Shown: positions 25,933 through 34,716 of the stretch, in pieces
Position numbering within the stretch: position 1 is the first letter of the stretch
Layout of the letters: every line of letters starts with the position of its first letter
From: Paenibacillus sp. J2TS4
Lineage (GTDB): Bacteria; Bacillota; Bacilli; Paenibacillales; NBRC-103111
NCBI RefSeq assembly: GCF_018403245.1
Contig: NZ_BOSH01000001.1
Location: 310,001 to 374,000, forward strand
Reading direction: 5' to 3'
Length of the DNA stretch: 64,000 bases
The notes under the pieces: model-generated
What the model was told of the DNA's origin: nothing
Seen by the model: the letters and a program-made list of their open reading frames with translations, nothing else
Databases searched by the model: none
Position numbers and translations under genes: made by a program

Positions 25933-27489
25933 ATGCTTGATACGAATCACGATAACTTTAAAGAAACAGGTGTTCTGTTCTTTATTTTTGGGGCAACAGG
26001 AGATTTGGCCAGCCGCAAGCTGTTTCCCGCCATCTACAGCCTGTACCGGGAAGGGAAGCTGTCGGATAAATTCGCGGTCATCGGATTGGCCCGCCGCGAA
26101 CGGAGCCGGGAGCAATTTCATGAGGATGTACTGAATTCCATTAAGGAATTTGCCAGATATAAAGTGACTCCGGATGATCCGGAATGGACTAGCTTCGTCG
26201 AACATTTTGAATACATGTCCTTGGACATCAACCGGGTAGAAGCGTTCAACGAATTGAATATAGCTGCCGGCCGGTTAGAGAACCAGTTCGGTATTACCGG
26301 CAACCGGTTGTTCTATCTGGCGTTGGCCCCGGATTTGTTTGGAAGTGTGGCGCACAATTTGAAAGCGGGAGGACTGCTGGAAAGCGGAGGATGGCACCGT
26401 CTTGTCATCGAGAAGCCATTCGGCTTCGACCTGCCTTCCGCTGAGAAGCTGAATAAGGAAATTCGGGAAGTATTCGAAGAGCACGAAGTATACCGGATTG
26501 ACCATTATCTGGGGAAGGAAATGGTTCAGAACATTGACGTAGTCCGTTTTGCCAATGCCTTCTTTGAGCCGCTCTGGAACAATAAGTACATAGCGAATAT
26601 TCAAATTACGCTCGGAGAAACGGTGGGGGTGGAAGATCGCGGAGGCTATTACGACCATTCCGGAGCGCTGCGCGACATGGGACAGAACCATATGCTGCAG
26701 ATGGTGACGATGATGGCTATGGAGCCTCCGAGCCGTCTCCATCCGGAAGATATTCGCGATGAGAAGGTTAAAGTTCTTCGTTCCTTGAGACCTTTTGCAT
26801 CGCCGGAGGAAGTCCGCAAGCATGTCGTTCGCGGCCAGTATACAGAAGGTCAAGCCAATGGCAAGGTACTGCCCGGTTACCGTTCAGAGGATAAAGTGGA
26901 TCCTAATTCCAATACCGAGACATATTTTGCAGCGAAGGTATACGTAGATAATTTCCGCTGGGCGGGAGTTCCTTTCTACATTCGAACGGGCAAACGACTG
27001 CCGCTTAAAACGACGGAAGTCGTCGTCGAGTTTAAAAATATGCCGGAGAACGTGTACCATGGCAATAAAACAAACCTGCAGCCGAACTTGCTTGTCTTCC
27101 GAGTGCAGCCGATGGAAGGGATTTATATTAAAATCAATGCCAAGAGACCGGGCTCCGAAGGAGTTATTGTCCCGGTAGCAATGGATTTTTGCCAAAGCTG
27201 TCAGGTAGGATTGAATACGCCGGAAGCTTATGAAAGGCTGCTGTTCGATGCGGCTCGCGGCGACTCGACCTACTTTACCCGTTGGGATGAGGTAGCATTA
27301 GCTTGGCAATATGTGGATCGGATTGCGTCTGCATGGACCGAGGATGCAAGCGACCTGCGGCCATATCCGGCAGGGTCGTGGGGCCCGGATGAAGCGCACG
27401 CTTTGCTCGAGCAGGACGGCTTCCACTGGTGGCCCGTTAACGGGCAGCAGGAGTCCGAAGTAGTCTGGGTGACGAATCGGAACGAATAA
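25933..27489 (+). CDS. zwf: Glucose-6-phosphate 1-dehydrogenase
   Basis: 518 residues. Cytoplasmic NADP-dependent enzyme converting glucose 6-phosphate to 6-phosphogluconolactone, the first step of the oxidative pentose phosphate pathway. The Rossmann motif is FGATGDLASRK at about 19-29; the active-site segment RIDHYLGKE at about 188-196 contains the catalytic His and substrate Lys; FYIRTGKRLPLK lies further on. Length is normal. ATG 25933 follows AAGGGAAGAG. It is monocistronic here, without the gnd or pgl genes seen in some genomes. Confidence 0.95.
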   Translation: MLDTNHDNFKETGVLFFIFGATGDLASRKLFPAIYSLYREGKLSDKFAVIGLARRERSREQFHEDVLNSIKEFARYKVTPDDPEWTSFVEHFEYMSLDINRVEAFNELNIAAGRLENQFGITGNRLFYLALAPDLFGSVAHNLKAGGLLESGGWHRLVIEKPFGFDLPSAEKLNKEIREVFEEHEVYRIDHYLGKEMVQNIDVVRFANAFFEPLWNNKYIANIQITLGETVGVEDRGGYYDHSGALRDMGQNHMLQMVTMMAMEPPSRLHPEDIRDEKVKVLRSLRPFASPEEVRKHVVRGQYTEGQANGKVLPGYRSEDKVDPNSNTETYFAAKVYVDNFRWAGVPFYIRTGKRLPLKTTEVVVEFKNMPENVYHGNKTNLQPNLLVFRVQPMEGIYIKINAKRPGSEGVIVPVAMDFCQSCQVGLNTPEAYERLLFDAARGDSTYFTRWDEVALAWQYVDRIASAWTEDASDLRPYPAGSWGPDEAHALLEQDGFHWWPVNGQQESEVVWVTNRNE

Positions 27490-27637
27490 AAAACTATATC
27501 GGGGATGGGACGGCGATAGCCGTTTATCCTTGCAACAAAATGATTAGATCCACAATCGTCTATATATTCACTGTGAAATTTTGCTCAGCTGTTAAATGAT
27601 GCCGCTGGCGCTAATCCTAGCGTATGCATCAGCTTAA

Positions 27638-27683
27638 TAGCAGTAGCAACAGCAGTAAGTAGTAGCAGTAATCGGTAGCAGTG
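27638..27683 (+). repeat. AGCAGTA-type simple repeat
   Basis: Imperfect run of AGCAGTA/AGTAGCA units in the spacer after zwf. A small CGCTA/TAGCG hairpin precedes it (27609-27622). Non-coding. Confidence 0.6.
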
Positions 27684-27698
27684 CAATATAAGGTGTAG

Positions 27699-27726
27699 AG
27701 TATTGGCTGTTGCCAATACTTTTGCT
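27699..27726 (+). terminator. Terminator after zwf
   Basis: Perfect nine-base stem AGTATTGGC/GCCAATACT with a TGTT loop (27699-27720), followed by TTTTGC. It is the first of two terminators in tandem. Confidence 0.8.
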
Positions 27727-27765
27727 GCAGGTTACACTTGAGTTAATTGGTCGTGAAGCACACGC

Positions 27766-27802
27766 CGCTTCGATACTTGTGTATCGGAGCGTTTTTGTTT
27801 TT
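27766..27802 (+). terminator. Strong terminator 24 bases before the next gene start
   Basis: CGCTTCGATAC/GTATCGGAGCG (one T-G pair) with a TTGT loop, then TTTTTGTTTTT. The next gene's ribosome site begins only 13 bases later. It either backs up the zwf terminator or acts as an attenuator for the gene at 27826, which otherwise has almost no room for a promoter. Confidence 0.8.
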
Positions 27803-27825
27803 CAATTGAAAAATAGGAGGGAAGC

Positions 27826-28494
27826 GTGTTGTCGACATTCGATCGGAAATATGAGGAGTGGCTGGAAAAGAATATTGTGCAAGAGAAAAATCAAAGAAGG
27901 CTTGAATTGCTTAAGAATGGGCTGGGGCACGGGACGATAGAATTTCTGCGAGACGTTTGGTTTCCCGCTGTTCAACATTTCGATCACTTGTATCCCGAAT
28001 GGGAAGTGCGCGATTTTCATAATGGATATCGCTACGTCGATCTGGCTTATATGCCTGGAGGTATTAAGGGAGCGATTGAAATCCAAGGATATGGTCCTCA
28101 CGCCAGGGATCTTAATGTCCGGCGTTTTAAGGATCTATGCTGGCGGCACTGTTTGTTGGCGCTCGATCATTGGATCTTACTGCCGATCGCTTATCTTTCC
28201 ATCAAGGATGAGTCTCAACGTTGCCAGCAGCTTGTTCTTTCCTTCATTGGCAGATTCATGGCGACGGATGTATCGTCGGAGTTGACTTGCCTTGAGGCGG
28301 AAACTATTCGGTTTGCCCGGCGCCAGTTATGGCCATTTACTCCTATGGAAATGGCAGCTCATTTGCAGATATCGGACCAATATGCCCGACGCATTCTACA
28401 TAAGTTGGTTGAGTTGAAGCATTTGGAAGTGGCGAGCGGGAACAAGCGATATCGCAAATATTGCTTACGAAACACATATCCGATATTCGGGTGA
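27826..28494 (+). CDS. Putative PD-(D/E)XK nuclease-like protein with C-terminal winged helix
   Basis: 222 residues, not matched to a named family. The N-terminal part has RYVDLAYM about 15 residues before AIEIQGYG, a spacing like the D...E-x-Q/K active site of PD-(D/E)XK nucleases (DUF559-like). The C-terminal part from about 165 looks like a winged helix (FTPMEMAAHLQISDQYARRILHKL). It may therefore be a DNA-binding regulator that kept or lost a nuclease fold. Start GTG 27826 or TTG 27829, after TAGGAGG. A strong terminator lies just upstream, so expression may depend on readthrough. Confidence 0.6.
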   Translation: MLSTFDRKYEEWLEKNIVQEKNQRRLELLKNGLGHGTIEFLRDVWFPAVQHFDHLYPEWEVRDFHNGYRYVDLAYMPGGIKGAIEIQGYGPHARDLNVRRFKDLCWRHCLLALDHWILLPIAYLSIKDESQRCQQLVLSFIGRFMATDVSSELTCLEAETIRFARRQLWPFTPMEMAAHLQISDQYARRILHKLVELKHLEVASGNKRYRKYCLRNTYPIFG

Positions 28495-28583
28495 AATGGT
28501 GCTTCTGGATTTTCTAACGGAACTAGAGAGGCTGTCAATTCGTTGTGGAACCGTTATGCGGATCGTAATTGAAGAGGTTATTC

Positions 28584-28643
28584 GGATTACGGATTACGGA
28601 TTACGGATCACGATCACGGATCACGATCACGGATCACGATCAC
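28584..28643 (+). repeat. Tandem repeats: GGATTAC x3 then GGATCACGATCAC x3
   Basis: Three exact 7-base units (28584-28604) followed by three exact 13-base units (28605-28643). The 13-base unit looks derived from the 7-base one. A frame crosses the region, but the arrays and lack of a ribosome site argue against coding. Confidence 0.85.
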
Positions 28644-28675
28644 GGATCGTGTTTAAAGATCGTATTTACGGATCG

Positions 28676-28857
28676 TAACGAAACTCCATATCGTTAAATC
28701 GCCATTTTTGCCCTGTTTCAAATCCTAACGAAACTGTGTATCGTTATCTTCACTTTTTCACCTCTTTTTATCGATTTTTCCGGTAATAGCGTTACCCAGT
28801 TTCGTTACAATCCCGCCGTGCCTGTTTTTGCACAAATAAGGTTACCCAGTTTCGTTA
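28676..28857. repeat. Four copies of a 21-base AACGAAACTG...CGTTA element, two in each orientation
   Basis: Copies at 28676-28696 and 28726-28746 (forward) and at 28787-28807 and 28837-28857 (reverse). The core TAACGAAACT is constant; the centre varies. The 2+2 inverted layout could fold into a large hairpin or cruciform. It resembles interspersed REP-like elements, which often sit in spacers. Confidence 0.75.
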
Positions 28858-28858
28858 G

Positions 28859-28949
28859 GCGCCCGATGCGCCCCCGTTCTCGGGCAGGAGCCCGCCCGGG
28901 ACGCCTCCGTCCTGGCCAGTGCGCGCCCGATGCGCCCCCGCTCTCGGGC
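28859..28949 (+). repeat. GC-rich 27-base direct repeat, two copies
   Basis: Copies at 28859-28885 and 28923-28949 differ at one base and are very GC-rich, unlike the neighbours. Minus-strand frames across them give Arg/Gly/Ala-rich sequence with no ribosome site, so I read this as non-coding. It continues as GC-rich sequence to about 29010. Confidence 0.7.
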
Positions 28950-29133
28950 CAGTCCGCGCTGGTGCGCTCCTGCCTCCGGCCACCTCTGTGCACGTTTCTC
29001 CCGCCGCGACTTTTGTGCGGCGATATCGAATCGCAGACGGAATGTCGTCCCAAGGGGTAAATCTCTTGCGTGCAGGATGATTAAAAAGCGACTATAATAA
29101 AAATACGGAAGATCAACCCAAGGAGGCGACGCC

Positions 29134-30195
29134 GTGTCAAGAAGAGCTTTTATAAAGTGGCTGCTAGGTCTTGCTGCTGCTGCGGCCGCCTTTATTATAG
29201 CGCTTGGACAAGGATGGTTCAGAGAGCGGACCGTTCCCTTAGACCGTGAAGCGGAACCCGGCCCTTCATCTCCGGCTCCGACGCCCGTTTCCTCTGAAGA
29301 TGAAGTGCCGGCCAAGGGGCTACTGTTAACTTTGCTGATCTTGAGCGACCCCCATATCAATCCGGATATACCTGCTCATAGTCAGCATCTGGTTAAAGGG
29401 CTGGAGGATATGAAGCAGCTTCCCCATTCGCCGGATGCGGTCGTGATTACGGGGGATCTGACCGACTACGGCCGTGAGAAGGATTATAAGGAGCTTAGAA
29501 GAGTGTTGGACGGCTTTGACCTCCCGCCTCTTTATGCGAATATGGGGAACCATGATTATTATAATATCTGGATGGATAAGCAGGGTCAGTTTAACCGTGA
29601 AGGGATGCCTAACGGCAAGTCCGATGCTGATTCGCGAGAAGCCTTCCAGGCTTTTATGGGGCAAGATAAACCTTATCACGAGACCTGGATTAACGGAATC
29701 CATCTGATTATGCTGTCCCAGGAGGTTTATATGGAGGAGAAGCCCGACGTTGGGGAGGGCGCCTGGTATTCCGATGAGCAGATGGCCTGGTTTAAGGAAC
29801 AAATGGAGCCGCATCGGGACGGCAAGCCCGCCCTGGTCATGATTCATCAGCCGCTTCCGGAAGCCGGCCAGGATGGGGGAACACATCGCTTGATCCGAGC
29901 CAAGGAATTTCGCGCCATTGTGCAGTCGTGTCCGAACGTGTTCGTGTTTTCGGGTCATCAGCATCAGGATTTCACCGATGGAATGGGGCCTTACGTTCAA
30001 GAACAATTTCATTGGTTCCGCAATTCCTCTGTCAGCCGGGTGATGAACCGAAAGTATGAAATCGTCAGACCAGAAGCCTCACAAGGATTATATATCGAGG
30101 TTTACGAAGACCGCGTCCTGTTGAAGGGCCGTGAATTCAGCGACGGCCGTTGGATCGCCGAGGCGGATTGGGACATTACGCTCGTCAAGGGTTAA
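29134..30195 (+). CDS. Tat-exported metallophosphoesterase
   Basis: 353 residues. The N-terminus has a twin-arginine signal (SRRAFIKWLLG, then a hydrophobic Ala-rich stretch), so it is probably exported folded. A Pro/Ser-rich linker follows. The calcineurin-like core has all five motifs: LSDPHIN, ITGDLTDYG, NMGNHDYY, MIHQP and FSGHQHQDF, which bind two metals. The substrate could be a nucleotide, phospholipid or phosphorylated polymer. GTG 29134 follows AAGGAGGCGACGCC. A tatC-tatA pair is encoded at 40968-41917. Confidence 0.85.
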   Translation: MSRRAFIKWLLGLAAAAAAFIIALGQGWFRERTVPLDREAEPGPSSPAPTPVSSEDEVPAKGLLLTLLILSDPHINPDIPAHSQHLVKGLEDMKQLPHSPDAVVITGDLTDYGREKDYKELRRVLDGFDLPPLYANMGNHDYYNIWMDKQGQFNREGMPNGKSDADSREAFQAFMGQDKPYHETWINGIHLIMLSQEVYMEEKPDVGEGAWYSDEQMAWFKEQMEPHRDGKPALVMIHQPLPEAGQDGGTHRLIRAKEFRAIVQSCPNVFVFSGHQHQDFTDGMGPYVQEQFHWFRNSSVSRVMNRKYEIVRPEASQGLYIEVYEDRVLLKGREFSDGRWIAEADWDITLVKG

Positions 30196-30229
30196 AATAG
30201 GTACTTAAATCTCCACAGATTTATGTCGC

Positions 30230-30488
30230 TATATACTCGGCACTAAAGATTTCAAAGCTCATGAAGTGGAGAAAGAAAGATGCTTCCAGGGCGAGTTTTG
30301 GCTTTGTATTCCTACTATCCGAAGGACCATCTATATAGAAGTGATCTGTTGGTTCGGGGTCCCCGAAAAGTACCCGGAATCCCCTCGAAGCCTATCCTCA
30401 CTTTTTGGGGAAGGAGTATGATGTTTGAAGCTTCGGAGGCACTTTCCTTCGGAACGGAATGATAGCTTTCTTTAGTGCCACATATATA
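30230..30488. mobile_element. Possible MITE-like element with terminal inverted repeats
   Basis: Ends 30230-30248 and 30470-30488 are inverted repeats matching at 16 of 19 bases (CTTTAGTGCC at the inner side is perfect). The 259-base body contains a TTCGGGG/CCCCGAA hairpin (30355-30370) and several CTTCGG/CCGAAG pairs. A 60-codon frame inside (30280-30462) has a weak ribosome site and no recognisable protein. No transposase is present and no target duplication could be confirmed. Confidence 0.35.
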
Positions 30489-30530
30489 ACAGCTGTATAA
30501 TTATTCTTCGAAGGAAAGGGATTACCATCT

Positions 30531-32114
30531 ATGACGACTAAATTAGTTCAGGAACTACAGGCGGAGGTAGATAGAAGAAGAACGTTCGCCATCATATCTC
30601 ACCCGGATGCGGGGAAAACAACATTGACCGAGAAGCTGCTGCTATTTGGAGGGGCGATCCGTCTGGCGGGGACGGTCAAAGGAAGAAAAGCTAATAAACA
30701 CGCCACCTCAGACTGGATGGAAATCGAGAAACAGAGAGGAATTTCCGTCACCTCCAGCGTTATGCAGTTTGACTATAAGGGCAGTCGAGTGAATATATTG
30801 GACACCCCCGGTCACCAGGATTTCAGTGAGGATACTTACCGTACGCTTACTGCTGCCGATAGCGCGGTGATGTTGATTGATTCGGCCAAAGGGGTCGAGG
30901 TTCAGACCAAGAAGCTGTTTCAGGTATGCCGTCAACGGGGGATTCCGATTTTTACGTTTATTAATAAATTGGACCGGGAAGGGCAGAATCCGTTCGACTT
31001 GCTGGAGGAGCTGGAGCAGGTGCTCGGCATTCGTTCCTATCCGATGAACTGGCCGATCGGCTCCGGCAAACAATTCTGTGGCGTATACGATCGGGAGCAG
31101 ACAAGAATTGAGCTGTTTAAAGGCGACAATCACGACGACATAGAGGTAAAGCCGGTTAGTGGATATGACGATCCGCTTGTCCGGGATATAGCCGGCGACT
31201 ATTTATTCGAGAGACTGTGTGAAGATTTAGAGCTGCTTGATGTTGCTGGGGATCCTTTCGATATGGAGAAGGTCAGACAAGGGGAATTGACTCCGGTCTT
31301 CTTCGGCAGCGCTATTAATAATTTTGGAGTGCAGACGTTCCTGGAGAACTTCCTTCAGCTGGCTCCCAAGCCGGAGCCAAGAGTAAGTGGTTCCGGAAAG
31401 ATTGAGCCGACGAAAGAGCAATTTTCCGGGTTTGTGTTCAAAATTCAGGCCAATATGAACCCGGCCCATCGGGATCGGGTAGCTTTCCTGCGGATTTGCT
31501 CCGGTAAGTTCGAACGGGGAATGTCAGTTAAGCATGTGCGTGTCGGTAAAGACGTTAAGCTGTCCCAGCCCCAGCAATTTCTCGCTCAGGACCGGGATAT
31601 TGTCGATGTCGCTTATCCTGGAGATATTATCGGGCTGTTTGACCCGGGCATCTTCCGCATCGGAGATTCTTTAAGCCAAGGATCGGCCATTGTGTATGAT
31701 GAACTGCCGACCTTTTCTCCAGAGTTGTTCAGCAAGGTGACGGTCAAGAATGCTTTGAAGCACAAGCAGTTCCAAAAAGGGATGGACCAACTGACCGAGG
31801 AAGGAACGATTCAAGTATTCAAGACGATCGGCTTCGAGGATTTAATTCTTGGCGTGGTCGGGCAGCTTCAGTTCGAGGTGTTCGAATATCGAATGAAGGC
31901 GGAATACGGAGTGGAGGTTATGCTGCAGCGAATGAGCTATCAATTTGCCCGTTGGCTAGTCGGGGATTCGATCGACCCGGGGAAATTCCGAATTAACTCC
32001 CAATTGGTTAAGGACAAGAAAGATAATTATGTTGCTTTGTTTGAAAACGAATATGCTCTGCGGACAGCCATGGAGAAAAACCCGGATATCAAATTCCTGG
32101 AGGTGGCTCCTTAA
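30531..32114 (+). CDS. prfC: Peptide chain release factor 3
   Basis: 527 residues, the standard length. GTPase that removes RF1 or RF2 from the ribosome after termination. G-domain motifs: SHPDAGKTTLTEKL (P-loop) near residue 20, ISVTSSVMQF (switch 1), DTPGHQDFSEDTYRTL (switch 2) and NKLDREG. EF-Tu-like domain 2 and the RF3 C-terminal domain follow. ATG 30531 follows GAAGGAAAGGGA. Monocistronic. Confidence 0.95.
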   Translation: MTTKLVQELQAEVDRRRTFAIISHPDAGKTTLTEKLLLFGGAIRLAGTVKGRKANKHATSDWMEIEKQRGISVTSSVMQFDYKGSRVNILDTPGHQDFSEDTYRTLTAADSAVMLIDSAKGVEVQTKKLFQVCRQRGIPIFTFINKLDREGQNPFDLLEELEQVLGIRSYPMNWPIGSGKQFCGVYDREQTRIELFKGDNHDDIEVKPVSGYDDPLVRDIAGDYLFERLCEDLELLDVAGDPFDMEKVRQGELTPVFFGSAINNFGVQTFLENFLQLAPKPEPRVSGSGKIEPTKEQFSGFVFKIQANMNPAHRDRVAFLRICSGKFERGMSVKHVRVGKDVKLSQPQQFLAQDRDIVDVAYPGDIIGLFDPGIFRIGDSLSQGSAIVYDELPTFSPELFSKVTVKNALKHKQFQKGMDQLTEEGTIQVFKTIGFEDLILGVVGQLQFEVFEYRMKAEYGVEVMLQRMSYQFARWLVGDSIDPGKFRINSQLVKDKKDNYVALFENEYALRTAMEKNPDIKFLEVAP

Positions 32115-32125
32115 ATCTGCGGGCA

Positions 32126-32160
32126 AGAGGAGGGGGTCATGGAGACCGCCTCTCCTTTTA
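32126..32160 (+). terminator. Terminator after prfC
   Basis: AGGAGGGGGTC-type arm pairs with GACCGCCTCTCCT around a short loop, followed by TTTT. Confidence 0.7.
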
Positions 32161-32169
32161 CCACTATAT

Positions 32170-32183
32170 TGAAAGCGATTACA
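32170..32183. promoter_or_regulatory. Candidate cre site (CcpA) before the AraC-type gene
   Basis: TGAAAGCGATTACA fits the catabolite-response consensus TGWAARCGYTWNCW at 13 of 14 positions. It lies about 55 bases before the regulator start, a suitable place to repress the sugar operon when a preferred carbon source is present. Confidence 0.6.
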
Positions 32184-32236
32184 TTAAATTGCAAGGGCGA
32201 ATTATTATTTCATTGGTTGAGGAGGGAGTTACCGTG

Positions 32237-34546
32237 ATGCAATCGATTCGCTTCTTGAAGCAGATAAGCTTTAAAAGAAAGCTGTTGATGTACTCTTTGC
32301 TGTTAAGCGTCATTCCGGTCACGCTGCTTGGTCTGATCTCCTCTTATTTGGCCGGATCCAGCGTGCAAGAGGAGGTGGACCGCAATCATCGAATTATTTT
32401 GAAGCAGATCGAATATCAGATGGATGGCATCTTGAAGAGCTTGGAGGCCTCTTCGTTACAAATTGCCAGTGATCGAACGGTGGAGAAATCGGTTCACCTT
32501 GGAATTTCTCTGGATCAATTGGAGGCACTGGAAACGACTTTGGACATGAAGGAAATCATCCGCCAATACCGCAGCTATAACGGAACTCTATTCAATATTT
32601 CTCTAGTCTACAATCGATTCAACCAGGTTTACTCGAATCATTACGGGATGCAGGCACTGACGGATTTTCCTTATTATGAGCTCATTCATTTCTCCAAGCC
32701 GCAGTATACCGGGGCGATGGTTGTGCCGCCCTATACCTATCCCCAGCAGAAAGAATTTCTGCTGCTGCGCCCGGTGCCCGTCGATTCACCGGAGCAGGAA
32801 GGATGGCTAATGCTGCATGTTGCTCCCGATATTATCTACGAAGTGTTTCAATCCGCCAGCTTGGGAAGCGGAAGAAAGCTGCTGGTTATTGATGAACAGG
32901 GACGGATCGTCCTGGGAAGCAGTACCAAGGAGATCGGGACCCGGCTGGCCCCTACGGATGATTTGTATCGTTTTTGGCTGAATCCTTCTTCTTTTGAGGG
33001 GACGTATACTTATAATCAGGAGGCATATCATCTGTCTTCCGAAAAATCATCCTTCAATAACTGGACCTACGTAGCCATGACCCCGCAATCGGAGCTGACG
33101 GCCAAATCGGATAACATCCGACGGCTTACCTGGATAACCGTGGGCGTCCTGATTGGATTATGGATGCTCATTTCCATCATTGGCTCACGCAGGCTATATT
33201 TTCCGATTCAGAGGCTGGCCGGCAAATTTTCAGACGCCGAGCGGGGAGCGGATGATCTTAAAGCGCTGGATGTATATTTAAGCAAGGTTCTAACTACTAA
33301 TGAAAGGCTGCGGGTTCAATGGCAGGAGCAGCTGCCTCATTTAAAGGAAAGCGTATTGTTCAAGCTGCTTAGAGGAGAAATGACCGAGCAGGAATTCGCC
33401 GCTCATTCGGCTCCTTATCATCTGACGCTTCAAGGAAGCCGATTTTATGTTTGCGCTCTGGAAGTGGATCAGCCAGTGCCTTTTCGCCAAAAATACCGAT
33501 CCAAAGATCGATCCCTCATTATGTATGCTCTTTCCAAGCTGATTCAGGAAATTTGTGAAGAGCTGCGGAGCTGTGTTACCCTGACTCCCAATCCCGGACA
33601 GGTGGTCTATATTCTGGGTACGGAGCAAGAGGATGAGGAAACCTGGAGCAAGGTTAACGAAATGAACCGCCTGATCAGGGAGAAGGTTCGCGAATATTTT
33701 CAATATACGATTACGGTGGCTATAAGTGATCCCCATCCCTCCCTGGCCACGATAAGTGTCGGCTATGAACAAGCGCTGCAGCTGCTTCGCTACCGTTTTT
33801 TGACAGGAGGAGATACTATAATCAGCCGGGAACTTGTGGAAGGCTCAACGGCGATTCGGCAATTCAACTGTTTCTTTGCCAATTGGCAGCGGATGATTCT
33901 GAGCAGTATAGCCGAAGGGGAGATTGACCGGGCACAGGAACAGTTTTCACAGATGATGGATGACGTCCCTCAATTTATGGCCAATATGGAAAGCGTGCTG
34001 GGTCTGATCGCCTATCTGTTGGGAGAAATCGATCAATGTTTACACGACAAAGGGTATGATCTCCATGACTGGATGGATGATCCCTTATATATGAATATTT
34101 ATTCGGCCAGTACATTGGAAGAGATTCGACAATGGTTCTGCGACGAGCTGTTCCCGGCCATACAGCGTCAGATGGAGCAGTCTCGGCAATCGAGACAAAG
34201 CATTCTTATTCATCGGGTTATCGATTACATTCATGAAAAATTCGAAACCGATTTGTCTTTACAGCAGGTGGCGGATGAATTTCAATGCTCGCCTTCACTC
34301 ATCAGTCGTTCCTTTAAGGAAGAAAAGGGAGTCAATTTTGTCGATTATCTCATTCATTACCGGATGACCAAAGCGAAGGAATGGCTGGCGCATTCGGACT
34401 TATCGATCAAGGAGATAACGGACCGGCTTTGTTACGCGACGACGCAGAATTTCTCCCGAGTATTCAAGCAAAGCACGGGGATCCCTCCGGGAAAATACCG
34501 TGAACAATATCGTAAAGGGCACAGCTCTGACAGACTCCATTTTTGA
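32237..34546 (+). CDS. AraC-family regulator with membrane sensor domain (YtdP/YesS-like)
   Basis: About 769 residues. Membrane helix at about 20-40, extracytoplasmic sensor region to about 290, second helix (LTWITVGVLIGLWMLISI) near 295-315, a cytoplasmic middle domain, and at the C-terminus a double HTH (LQQVADEFQCSPSLISRSFK and IKEITDRLCYATTQNFSRVF). A one-protein signal system: it should sense a sugar outside and switch on the ABC genes that follow. ATG 32237 or GTG 32234, after GAGGAGGG; TTG 32189 has no such site. A cre site lies upstream. Confidence 0.88.
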   Translation: MQSIRFLKQISFKRKLLMYSLLLSVIPVTLLGLISSYLAGSSVQEEVDRNHRIILKQIEYQMDGILKSLEASSLQIASDRTVEKSVHLGISLDQLEALETTLDMKEIIRQYRSYNGTLFNISLVYNRFNQVYSNHYGMQALTDFPYYELIHFSKPQYTGAMVVPPYTYPQQKEFLLLRPVPVDSPEQEGWLMLHVAPDIIYEVFQSASLGSGRKLLVIDEQGRIVLGSSTKEIGTRLAPTDDLYRFWLNPSSFEGTYTYNQEAYHLSSEKSSFNNWTYVAMTPQSELTAKSDNIRRLTWITVGVLIGLWMLISIIGSRRLYFPIQRLAGKFSDAERGADDLKALDVYLSKVLTTNERLRVQWQEQLPHLKESVLFKLLRGEMTEQEFAAHSAPYHLTLQGSRFYVCALEVDQPVPFRQKYRSKDRSLIMYALSKLIQEICEELRSCVTLTPNPGQVVYILGTEQEDEETWSKVNEMNRLIREKVREYFQYTITVAISDPHPSLATISVGYEQALQLLRYRFLTGGDTIISRELVEGSTAIRQFNCFFANWQRMILSSIAEGEIDRAQEQFSQMMDDVPQFMANMESVLGLIAYLLGEIDQCLHDKGYDLHDWMDDPLYMNIYSASTLEEIRQWFCDELFPAIQRQMEQSRQSRQSILIHRVIDYIHEKFETDLSLQQVADEFQCSPSLISRSFKEEKGVNFVDYLIHYRMTKAKEWLAHSDLSIKEITDRLCYATTQNFSRVFKQSTGIPPGKYREQYRKGHSSDRLHF

Positions 34547-34571
34547 TCATGCCGGCAATATAGCTCTCAGT

Positions 34572-34602
34572 ACCTTTCTTCCTAGGGGGAAAGGTTCTTT
34601 TT
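34572..34602 (+). terminator. Terminator after the AraC-type gene
   Basis: ACCTTTC/GAAAGGT (34572-34578 with 34589-34595), extendable inward, followed by TCTTTTTAT. The ABC genes then need their own promoter in the 115 bases that follow. Confidence 0.65.
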
Positions 34603-34716
34603 ATGCAAAAATTGTTTCTTTTTTTGCTGAGGATCCATTCAAGAAAGGAAACTTCCTATTTGTCTCCATTCCGTTTACAGTACAACTACAATCATCAGGA
34701 AAGGGGGAACACACGA

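Noticed and set aside
28805..29360. Minus-strand frames across the GC-rich repeats before the phosphoesterase
   Set aside because: Arg/Gly/Ala-rich low-complexity translation, no ribosome site, and overlap with the well-supported plus-strand phosphoesterase gene.
30280..30462. 60-codon frame inside the MITE-like element
   Set aside because: Weak ribosome site, no recognisable protein features, and it is contained within hairpin-rich sequence.
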